Part shown: piece by piece, positions 11,326 through 19,606 of the stretch
How positions within the stretch are numbered: position 1 is the first letter of the stretch
How the letters are laid out: every line of letters starts with the position of its first letter
DNA from: Heliopora coerulea
Lineage: Eukaryota; Cnidaria; Anthozoa; Scleralcyonacea; Helioporidae
Reading direction: 5' to 3'
NCBI GenBank assembly: GCA_030142905.1
Contig: JASJOG010000047.1
Location: 577,001-641,000 of the forward strand
Length of the DNA stretch: 64,000 nucleotides
The notes under the pieces: generated by a model
Told to the model about the DNA's origin: nothing
The model's database searches: none
What the model saw: the letters and a program-made list of their open reading frames with translations, nothing else
Program-made: the position numbers and the translations under genes

Positions 11326-12748
11326 ATGGACATTGAATTAGAACAAGGATTACGAGATATTTATTATAACCCTAAAACTGGTTACCAGGCAGCTGAAAGA
11401 CTGTATCAAAAGGCGTTAGAAGATGGCCTCGAAGTTACTAGAAACCAAGTTAAATCATGGTTGAAATCACAAGACACTTACACCAGATACAAGCCAACTG
11501 TTAGAAAACATAAATTTAGGCAAACTAAAGTTAACTATATTGGTGAGTAGATACAAATGGATTTCGTTGACATGGGTTCATATTAAAACGAAAATAAAGG
11601 CTATTGCTGGATACTAACAGCTATTGAGATACTTAGTAGGTATGCATTTGCTGTACCAGTTTATAGAAAAGATACTAAGAATATGACAAAAGCAGTCACA
11701 GAATTATTGAGACAGTTCAAAGAGAGATTTGGTAACTGTCCTAAGTTAGCGCAATTTGATGATGGTTAAGAGTTCTACAATGCTGGTGTAAAGTCTTTAC
11801 TAGAGAAGGGGAATATCAAATACTTCTCCACTAAGAGTGATAAAAAGGCTGCCGTTGTGGAAAGATTTAATAGGACATTAAAAACTGCCATGTGAAAATA
11901 CTTTTATAGTAAAGGAACATGACATGTTTGAGAAAGTTGATCGTCCAGGTTAGTGTAGTCTTGAGAAAGACTGTTGGTTGAAGTGACTGACGTTTCGACA
12001 GCCTTAGCGGCGGTCATCTTCGGAGTCAAAAGGAGAGTAAATGTCAGGTTCGCACGAGCCAGATACAAATACAGGCGAACCTGACATTTACTCTCCTTTT
12101 GACTCTGAAGATGACCGCCGCTAAGGCTGTCGAAACGTCAGTCACTTCAACCAACAGTCTTTCTCAAGACTACACTAACCTGGACGAGCAACTTCATCAA
12201 ACATGTCACGATTCTCCCAGGTTCAAACCATTTACTTTAGTAAAGGAACATATAAATGGATAGATATCTTAGACGAGTTAGTATATAATTACAATAACAC
12301 TAAGCATAGCACTATCTTAATGAAACCAAAACATGTAAACAAAAATAATGAAGATGAAGTTTAGACAACACTATATGGTCATTTGTATGGTGACTTACCT
12401 CTACCTAAGTTTAAACTAGGTGACACTGTTAGAATATCTAAATATAAGTCCACTTTTACCAAAGGTTATGAATCTAATTTCACAGAACAGATCTTTAAAA
12501 TAACTAAGGTCATTAGAGGCGACCCAACTGTTTATGAAATCGAGGATCTAGAAGGTGAACCAATTATCGGTAAATTTTATGAAGAAGAATTATCTGAGGT
12601 GGACAAAAAAGATGATGTCTATAGAGTGGAGAAAATACTAAAGAGGAAAAAAGTAAAAGGTAAAAAGATGGCTCTTGTCAAATGGTTAGGTCATGATAGT
12701 AAACATAATAGTTGGATCCCTGAGAGCGATGTACAAAATATAGAGTAA
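11326..12748 (+). pseudogene. Polinton integrase with chromodomain, broken (copy A)
   Basis: Retroviral-type (rve) integrase that would insert the Polinton genome. The ATG at 11326 precedes an HTH/zinc-type N-terminus (KALEDGLEVTRNQVKSWL). The DDE core shows Asp in QMDFVDMG, a second Asp in QFDDG and Glu in AVVERFNRTL. The C-terminal chromodomain has VYRVEKILKRKK and ALVKWLGHDSKHNSWIPES and is intact here. In-frame stops lie after QMDFVDMGSY, inside the second-Asp motif and after ERFNRTLKTAM; all three are also in copy B. In addition this copy carries a TAG near 12362 and a 317-bp insertion at 11921-12237. It cannot encode active protein. Confidence 0.85.
11921..12237. mobile_element. 317-bp fold-back insertion with 14-bp target duplication
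   Basis: Inserted in the Polinton integrase of copy A only; copy B (around 58203) is the empty site. It is flanked by TAGTAAAGGAACAT on both sides (11907-11920, 12238-12251). Two arms of about 133 bp (11921-12053 and 12075-12208) are inverted copies around a 21-bp spacer. Each arm contains a CTGAAGATG-type hairpin followed by CGAAACG (plus arm 12100-12144) resembling a hammerhead core. The long variable TSD suggests a retroelement-type insertion, probably a Penelope-related palindromic end (inference). Confidence 0.8.
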
Positions 12749-12968
12749 GATATACAAATGACCAAAAGATGATTTGATGATTTTGAGATGGAAGATTTGG
12801 GTAGTAAATACCCTGAATATAACGATATGAGTCTTCCAGAACTTAATAATCAAGAAGATTTACTCAACAAACGTTCGTTAATCATAAACAGTGAGATTTT
12901 AAATGGCAAAATTCATAACGAGGTAGATGAACGATCTTCAAGCTCGATACTCTGAAAATGATATCTGA

Positions 12969-13040
12969 CTCCCAGACGGGGATCGAACCCGCAACCTTCT
13001 GATGACCGGTTAGACGCTCTAACCATTGAGCTACCGAGAC
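12969..13040 (-). tRNA. tRNA-like sequence in repeat (anticodon position GGT, Thr-like)
   Basis: 72-nt cloverleaf-like sequence with D-arm GCTCAATGGTTAGAGC and T-arm GCGGGTTCGATCCCCGT, which also form good A and B boxes for RNA polymerase III. The anticodon stem has an A-C mismatch and position 33 is C rather than T. The 3' acceptor strand in this unit is altered. More likely the tRNA-derived part of a repeat than a functional tRNA. Confidence 0.5.
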
Positions 13041-13348
13041 TCAGATGGCGAGCTAAGTTGCGAATTCGATACATATACGTGCGACCTAAGCGGAAGCCAC
13101 TATATATTGATAATGATTGAAGCAGTATGTTTGAGAAACATGAGAGCTTGGATATGTTGAGGTAGATGAACGATCTTCAAGCTCGATACTCAGAAAATGA
13201 TATCTGAACCCCAGACGGGGATCGAACCCGCAACCTTCTGACGACCGGATATCAAACATCGTACTGCTTCAATCATTATCAATATATAGTGGCTTCCGCT
13301 TAGGTCGCACATATATATATCGAATTCGCAACTTAGCTCGCCATCTGA

Positions 13349-13420
13349 GTCTCGGTAGCTCAATGGATAGAGCGTCTAACCGGTCATCAGAAGGTTGCGG
13401 GTTCGATCCCCGTCTGGGGG
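13349..13420 (+). tRNA. tRNA-like sequence in repeat (copy A, plus unit)
   Basis: Same 72-nt tRNA-like unit in the opposite orientation, with GGATAG in the D-loop where others have GGTTAG and a final CTGGGGG acceptor strand. B-box GGTTCGATCCC is intact. Acceptor pairing relies on several G-T wobbles. Treated as a repeat-borne tRNA relic. Confidence 0.5.
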
Positions 13421-13559
13421 TCAGATATCATTTTCTGAGTATCGAGCTTGAAGATCGTTCATCTACCTCAACATATCCAAGTTCTCATGTTTCTCAAACA
13501 TCACACTCCACAACCACGATTAACTCATCGACATAAACAAAAGGAAGGTATACATTGAT

Positions 13560-13960
13560 AATCTTAGATTGAGAATATTCAATTAATATGAAACCACATT
13601 TACAAAAAGTGATAATGGCAAAACAGTAATCATTACTAGAAAAGGGAGTGATGTCAAAACAGAAGTTCCTGGCGTAGAATTTGTAAGCGAAGAAAACTTT
13701 GGCGATGTAAGTGATAATAACTTTGAACTAGCATTCCAAGAACAGGATGAGATAGAGAATAGACTGAAAAAACTAAATGCCTTCAATAAAGAAATAGAAG
13801 AAAATCAAATCAAAAGGATCAAAATATTAAATAAAAAAATCAAATCATTGAAAAAATACAAAAATAAATCCTCAGGTAATGACCCAATATCGAAAGAGAC
13901 CGTTAATAGAACATTTGTAAATGATTATGGAAGTTCTATTTTTCAAAGAGTTGGGTAAAA
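13560..13960 (+). pseudogene. Polinton-associated charged coiled-coil protein, 5' part (copy A)
   Basis: Open frame of about 130 codons without a clear ATG. It begins with TVIITRKGSDVKTEVPG, then a strongly charged helical stretch rich in Glu, Lys and Asn (EIENRLKKLNAFNKEIEE, KILNKKIKSLKKYKNK) that predicts a coiled coil. The frame is lost at GSSIFQRVG just before a stop. The minus-strand ORF at 13583-13786 is a shadow. Same structure in copy B (59766). Probably the first part of the protein continued at 13950-14800, or a separate gene; unrecognised. Confidence 0.4.
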
Positions 13961-14800
13961 AAGGAGACCTGTTGAAACCGAAACTAATCATAAAAGGAAA
14001 GGATAGTAATTTCACCAAAGACAAGAGAAATCAAGAAGCCATCAAACAGTTGAAAGATTTACTAGAGCAACCTCCAGACACCAAGTAGGAAAAACAAACA
14101 ACCATAAAAACATCTGACGAACATAAAGAAGATGTCATTAATAAAGACCTACTAGTAGATATAAATACAAAGTATACCTATTTAAAAAACTTATCACCCC
14201 AAGAAAAATAGAGAGTTTAATGGTGTAATAAACCCAGAAAATAGTATAGACCCACAGGCAAGGATTGGACATAAAGGTGCTCTACAAATTCAAGCAGACC
14301 GCTTCCAAGAAGCACTGAACGAGACTATCGAAAAACGAGACCAAACAGAGAACCCAGAGGAGTTCTTAGAACTAGAAGAAAGGGCCATCGGTTTAAGAAA
14401 TGCAAGAGACAGAACTTTAGAACAAAGACAACAAGAAGAAACAAGAGCGGAGCAGGAAAACGACATCAGTAGGTTAGAACGATTCAAAGAGTGGGCTAGG
14501 GAGAACTTAGTTGGTGTGAGTGCTTTGGCAATATCAATCGCAGGCATTATAACAACAATCATCGTGGGCGCTAAGATAGCTATATCTCAAGGAGCTCGAG
14601 CCACTGGAAAGTTTGCAAAAGTTGTGTATAATCTTGGTACGAAGCTTGGGTCTTTACTGGCTCCATTGTTGAACATCATAAATCAGGCCATAGCATTGGG
14701 AGCTAAAGGTTTGGCATGGTAAGCGAATAATATATGGCTTCTAGCACTGGCTTTTGTTTGGTTTATCTATGATCAGTATAAAGAACGAAAGAGAAAATAA
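13950..14800 (+). pseudogene. Polinton-associated coiled-coil/membrane protein (copy A)
   Basis: Reads KKGDLLKPKLIIKGKDSNF, then after stops a helical region rich in Glu/Arg (FLELEERAIGLRNARDRTL, EENDISRLERFKEW-like) and then a hydrophobic segment (LVGVSALAISIAGIITTIIV), an Ala/Gly amphipathic region (LGSLLAPLLNIINQAIALG) and, after an in-frame TAA shared by both copies, a second hydrophobic segment (NIWLLALAFVWFIYDQY) with a basic tail. Two or three membrane-active helices next to the capsid gene would suit a virion membrane-lytic or minor capsid protein, but this is inference. It has several shared stops. Confidence 0.5.
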
Positions 14801-14822
14801 AATGTACATTATTATATACAAC

Positions 14823-16053
14823 ATGAATAGAACAGAGAGTCAATTGACACCAGGTTTTGGAAGAAGCCGTATGAGTGGTATCAAGGGGGATAGAACCAGG
14901 CATGTGGTAACCATGAACCCTAACAAAGCATCACCGAGAGAGGAACTTTATATTGATATTCCCAAGCTAAAGCAAGACAGTTGTTTGGTTCCCGGGACAC
15001 TTCATCTACTTTTCGACTTAAAGGTTAGTAACACTAAAACCCACTTCTTAAATAATCTTTCAAAGTTGCTACAAAAAAGGTTACAAATCGGTGAAACTGT
15101 GTACGATAATAATGGAGAAAGTCTCTATAGTGTCCATAAAGACCTTTACAAATCGAGTTCACAGAGAGACAACATGATTAAATATGGCATTGGTTCTGAG
15201 AAATTAAGAAAGCTTATCAGAAAAGACGACACTGGAGCAACAAGTGGGGACGCTACAAAGGTTTCTGAGAAATTGATGTTCGATATTTATGGAACAAAGC
15301 AGAGGATTTCTTTAGATAGAATCATTGCAGACCACGGTTTATATGCACCTTTTCAAATGAATAATTTTAGATACATTATAACTTTACCACAAGCAAGCGA
15401 AATCATGCTCGCACAATCAGGACAAACTCTTGGTAATTACAGTCTAGAAAACCTTGAGTTGAAATATGAAACTATTGAAAATCAAGATATTGTTGACAAC
15501 GTAGCATTCTTATATAGTTCTGGCAGATCTCTATCTTATGAACATGTAACTCTTATGAAAACCATTGTTTGGGCCTCTTCTTCAACTCTTATTAATGAAA
15601 ATATTAATATTCCTCGTAAGTTAATGAAAGCAATCGTTATTCTTTTCACTAAAACGGCTAGTAAAGACAGTGAAGAATTCCTCTACCCAAATATCACAGA
15701 AGTAAAAGAAACAATCGAAGGAGTGCCAAATCAAATATACATACGCACGAGGAATCTCAAAATCCCGGTTCTACGACGAAGCAAAAAGACGATTTGGGTT
15801 AAAAGATGAAAAGGACCAATTCATGACACCCCAAAAGTTCTACAAAGACAAGTTCGCTCTCGTGGTCGATCTAAGGTCAGATGAAGAGGTGGAAAAGACC
15901 GGTCATGGTGAGAAGATTGTAAACACACAAAATGGTATCCTTCTGAAGATCAAAAAGACTTTCCACAGAGGAAATATCTACTGTAACATCTTTGTCGTGT
16001 CTGATGGTCTCGTCAATTTAGTAAACAACGATTTGCAAAGCATTCAGTATTAA
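14823..16053 (+). pseudogene. Candidate Polinton major capsid protein (copy A)
   Basis: Starts at ATG 14823 (or 14801) and is open for about 330 codons to 15809. It contains beta-rich stretches such as YIDIPKLKQDSCLVPGTLHL, LPQASEIMLAQSGQTLGNYS and LENLELKYETI, which fit a jelly-roll capsid protein by size, position before the ATPase and composition. A small insertion near 15740 relative to copy B shifts the frame; the remaining C-terminal part continues in another frame at 15823-16053. Copy B keeps this region in frame but is shifted near its own start. Assignment as capsid is by context and family resemblance, not by search. Confidence 0.5.
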
Positions 16054-16071
16054 TTATACTGTACTATATAG

Positions 16072-16620
16072 ATGGAAACACCTTTCAATATGATTATTTG
16101 TGGTATGACCAACTGCGGTAAAACCTTTTATTTTTTAAAAATGCTTGAAAAACAATTCATGAAACATTTTGATTACATCATTTTAATCTGCCCTACATTC
16201 TCATGGAATAAAACATGTCAAGAGTGGAAATATATCAAAGATTCTAATTTATTTGCTATAGATTGTGATCAGGACAAAGTAGACAAAATGCTACATATTG
16301 TATAGGAAATCTTTAAAGGAACCAATAGTTTAATTATAATGGATGATTGTGCAAGTAGTCAGGACGTCAAAAATAGAACAAGTGAGTTAGTTAAATTGGC
16401 TTTTTCAGCTAGACACTTTGGGCTGTCCACAATAGTCATTACCCAACAATTAAACAGTATATCAAAGCCTTATAGAGATAATGTAGCGAGAGTTGTCACT
16501 TTTTATAATCCAGATGAAGATGATATAAATGTCATTTTCCGTAGATACTTAGGTCATAGTTCAAAAAGTAATAGAAAACCCATAATAGAAACACTAAGCA
16601 CGTCTACGGTCGTAAAACCA
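16072..16620 (+). pseudogene. Polinton FtsK/A32-type packaging ATPase (copy A)
   Basis: P-loop ATPase thought to pump DNA into capsids. ATG at 16072; Walker A GMTNCGKT at about residues 11-18; Walker B LIIMDD after a linker; then the ARHFGLSTIVITQQLNSI sensor region and RVVTFYNPDEDD. A TAG stop at 16303-16305, shared with copy B, separates Walker A from Walker B. The 3' end loses similarity around 16620. Short length (about 180 codons) matches the small ATPases of this group. Non-functional. Confidence 0.75.
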
Positions 16621-16929
16621 ACCAACAGGATGAAACTATTAAAGAGGTTGAGACTGAAAACTAAAATATTATTGAAAATTACCATATGGTTTAACTTTAT
16701 GGTATTTCCACTTTTAAGCAAAAATAGGCAAAGCCTATTTTCAGCTACCACTCATAATTTCCACTTTTCACCCTTCAATTTTTGGATCCCAGGGTCTCTC
16801 AAAAACCCTTCCATTTTTCACCATTCGGCTTTCCGCTTCATGGTTCTTCAAAACACATTTCCCAACTGTTGGATTTCCTGAGCATTTTAAAAAATTTCCA
16901 AGTCTCTCAAAACCCTGCTAACTTGCCTT

Positions 16930-17240
16930 AAGGTCGTTCAAAGTCACTTGGGGACAAATCGATCGGTTCCCATCGGTAGTCTTCACCAGGAACCTTTCAG
17001 CAATTTGCATGTTGGAGTAACAAGGAGGCTCTTCTTTACAGTGCTTTTCCAACAGATCTAACCATACCAACGCATCCAATAACTGAGTGGTCGCTATCTG
17101 GTTTGTACACAATTTCGCACATAGCTCTTTGACAGTTGATCTTCCCTTACTCAACTCTTCAAAAATGCCCAGTTCGCAAGCAGCAACCATCGCTCTAGTC
17201 TTGAAGCTACCGTACACCAACTGAACCAAAATGATCAAGC
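16930..17240 (-). pseudogene. Antisense ASMT exon-1 fragment (copy A)
   Basis: Minus-strand sequence matching the N-terminal dimerisation domain of the ASMT-like genes: LVYGSFKTRAMVAACELGIF, ATTQLLDALVWLDLLEKHCK, then ERFLVK. It corresponds to roughly residues 9-98 of the 43706 gene. The ATG region (17256 side) is in another frame because of a small indel near GATCATTTTGG, and similarity ends at the FLVK position. No exon 2 or 3 follows on this strand. The same fragment is in copy B (63120-63440). Confidence 0.75.
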
Positions 17241-17513
17241 TGAACTGACATACCTTGAATGTTTCGCTCCCCCATGATGCTAACAACTATTCCTATGATA
17301 CCATGCAGTGGTTCCTCTTATTCATCTATGCAAAACGGGGGACCGTAAACAGAATTGTTTAGAAATTTTTGACATTTGTAAACATAGTTACTCGTTTTTG
17401 CCTTTAAGTTAAGCGTATCAATTTAAGTCCTTTTTATTGTTATAATCAGTTATCATAATAATTATAGTGTTCAGTCTTTGACTTTGATCAGTGAACTGAG
17501 GCCCATTCATGGG

Positions 17514-17755
17514 AACAATAGACAACGCCGGGAGCAGCTTCCCGACGAAGCTGAAAACCACATGATTGAAGGATTGAATGAGCAGTTGTCAGTTGTCGAT
17601 TGTGGTAAGTTAGAACTTGCTTGGGTTAATAAAAGAGAGAAGGAAATACAGTAGAATCGTGCGCGTGATCCGAGGAATACCGCAAAAATACAGCCCCCAA
17701 TGAATAGAGAAAACAGGCTGAAGCACAACTATCTCACGCAAGGTAGAAAAGTATG
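17514..17755 (+). pseudogene. Unrecognised short ORF, stopped in copy A
   Basis: In copy B (63686-63958) this is an open frame of about 90 codons, hydrophilic, with HGNNRQRRVQLPDEAENHM and REKEIQYNRARDPRN. Here a TAG replaces TAC (Tyr) near 17651. A GTAAGT donor-like site lies inside the ORF (17603), so the coding part could be a short first exon. I do not recognise it. Confidence 0.25.
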
Positions 17756-17849
17756 ACAGAAATTGCAGACTACCGACGTCGAACTGAATACGAGATGTTT
17801 AATCGTTTCGCCTGTTCTTCAATATTTTGACGTCAAGCAGGCCCAACTA

Positions 17850-18350
17850 ACTCCTTGAAGAACAATGTCCTTTAAAATTACGGCCTTTAAATAAACCACG
17901 GTGTACTGAGCACCGTGCTTGATACTTGTGGTTTGTTTTATGACACCTGAAACACTTCAGTTCTCCTAAAACGACTGTAGTCTCGGGTTGAATCCAATTT
18001 TAAAAAACAGATTTAAGACGTGAAAATGATCTGGGTGACATTGCATGCAGAAAGATGACGGCGTTGAGAATGTACTGGAAAAGTTCTTGCATGAACATCA
18101 AGAATTCTTTTCTTTAAAGGACGTCGTCATTGAAGGTGACGTTGTATTAAGAATGAGGACGACCTTGGGATTAACATACGTTGGTGCTAAAAGTAGTCCA
18201 TCCTCTTTCTTTAATACATGAAAAATTCTACTGTATCATCGATATCCTCATTGAGGTTCCAACTGTTTTCCCCTCAAGGCGAATTTAATCGCCCGACGCT
18301 CTTTTTCTTTTGTCTGATGTGCTCTAAACGAGTCTAATGACAAGCCCATT
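17850..18350. repeat. Dispersed repeat shared with 39340-39740
   Basis: No gene seen. Contains CGACTGTAGTCTCGGGTTG, ACTTGTGGTTTGTTTTATGA and AGGACGTCGTCATTGAAGG, each with a diverged equivalent in the same order at 39340-39740. Probably an old interspersed element of unknown type. Confidence 0.5.
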
Positions 18351-19606
18351 CAACTTAAACAAAGAAAAGTCGATTCGCACTTTCATCAGAATTTGCAAAG
18401 GAGAAACAGCGTTACAGGTCCGTCCATCCTGGCGATTTTGTGCATCTTGATTGACATCTTGGCATATGTATTAAACTCACGAGAGCATCGAGGATGAACT
18501 ACAGCGGTCAAAAGCGGACATCGTACTGCATAGAATGTGATGGGTTTATTGCATACACCAGAAGGACAATCGCAACGCAAAAAATCGCACATGTAAACAG
18601 GCCTATGAAGCTGTTTTCCACCAGACGAATTTTATCTACACATGTTAAGAAGCGCTGCAATCCTCATCTCGCAAGCATTCTTTCTCATCATCAAGATTCT
18701 AATACAATCCCGTTTCTTTTGAAGATTTTAAAATACTTTCTTCCTCTTCATTTGAATACGAGCTCCTCCTACACCAAAGCCTGCTTATAAGTAAACTCGA
18801 ACCGTACTTAAAGGCAAATAATGGTTCAGCCCCATTTTTTTTACTATAACCTCAGTTAACCTTTTGCTCTGAAATTATTTTATTTATTCGGTTTTCTTGT
18901 TTCATGGTTTACTTTCGATTCACTTTTACTCTCGTCACCTGCATGCTTTCTCTTTTCTCATTTGTAACTGTTATTTTTAACACTGCTTTCCTATTGGTTT
19001 ATTCTTGACGCTTTGCAAATATATATCCACGCTTAAGCATATTTATTAGTAGTATTTCTGAAGATGTTGTGTTGTATACAACGAAACGCAAGAATAAATC
19101 TTATCATGCCTTTACTTCGCATTTTATCCTGCGCTCTAATATTTCTTACTAGACTCCAAAAAAACTGCATTAACAAGTAAGGACCTTTCACTGGTAAATC
19201 CTCACTTCCTAATGCTACAATCGACCGCTTTTGCTCAGCTGTTAACTAAGCCTTCCCATCCATTTCTTTCTGAAACACAGACGGAAATTGAATCGGTTCA
19301 TATGAATTGATAAAATAAAACATATTCCGAAGAATAATGTCATCTTGAAAACTCAAGATATGAGTCAATACAAGATAAAACTATTGTTGAAACTGTGATA
19401 TTTCGACTTTATTTCAAAGTCATCCTCAGACAGAATGATATCACAATAACATGCCAGAGTCTATATACAGGAGGTGTGAGACATCATCGAGACGGAATTA
19501 GGAAACACTACCGGAAATCCCTATTTACATGCTGAAATGTTGAGACGGTATGATGCTAATTAGAAAATTCTCACCACCTAGTATCATAGCATGTAAAATT
19601 TGGCCA
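18351..19606. other. No gene seen; hammerhead-like hairpins
   Basis: AT-rich intergenic DNA. On the plus strand 19058-19090 reads CTGAAGATG, a GTTGT/ACAAC stem, then CGAAACGC. On the minus strand 19390-19440 reads CTGAGGATGAC, an AAAGTC-closing stem, then GAAATATC. Both resemble the recurring hammerhead-like motif of this window. The plus ORF at 18494-18790 has no recognisable content. Confidence 0.4.

Larger units (their letters stand above)
12920..13480. repeat. Inverted array of about 240-bp tRNA-bearing monomers (copy A)
   Basis: Three monomers of one repeat: a full minus-orientation unit (from 12920), a second minus unit starting 239 bp later (13159) truncated in its tRNA-like part at about 13243, then a plus-orientation unit ending near 13470. 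The two orientations form a fold-back. Each monomer holds a 72-nt tRNA-like gene, a conserved AACGATCTTC-type edge and an AT-rich linker. It is inserted inside the Polinton fragment at the same place as in copy B, which has one more plus unit. Confidence 0.8.
9236..16700. mobile_element. Polinton/Maverick-like fragment, copy A
   Basis: A 7.4-kb block with the gene content of a Polinton-like element: four to five small leftward genes (9221-11010) and a rightward set of integrase with chromodomain, coiled-coil/membrane protein, candidate major capsid protein and packaging ATPase. No protein-primed DNA polymerase B, no adenovirus-type protease and no terminal inverted repeats are visible, so this is a partial or reduced element. 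It shares many in-frame stops with the second copy (55531-62900), so it was already dead before duplication. Exact ends are approximate. Confidence 0.75.

Noticed and set aside
11287..11550. ORF starting 11287 as a separate protein
   Set aside because: It begins at TTG and is only the N-terminal part of the integrase, cut by a TAG; the ATG at 11326 is the better start.
12969..13040. Functional tRNA-Thr genes
   Set aside because: Position 33 is C, the anticodon stem is mismatched, acceptor stems rely on wobbles, and all copies lie inside one dispersed repeat.
12930..13480. CRISPR-like array
   Set aside because: Repeat units are about 240 bp with tRNA-like cores in a eukaryotic transposon context, not short repeats with unique spacers.
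13583..13786. Minus-strand Ser/Leu-rich ORFs at 13583-13786 and 14290-14562
   Set aside because: Shadows of Lys/Glu-rich coiled-coil coding sequence on the plus strand.
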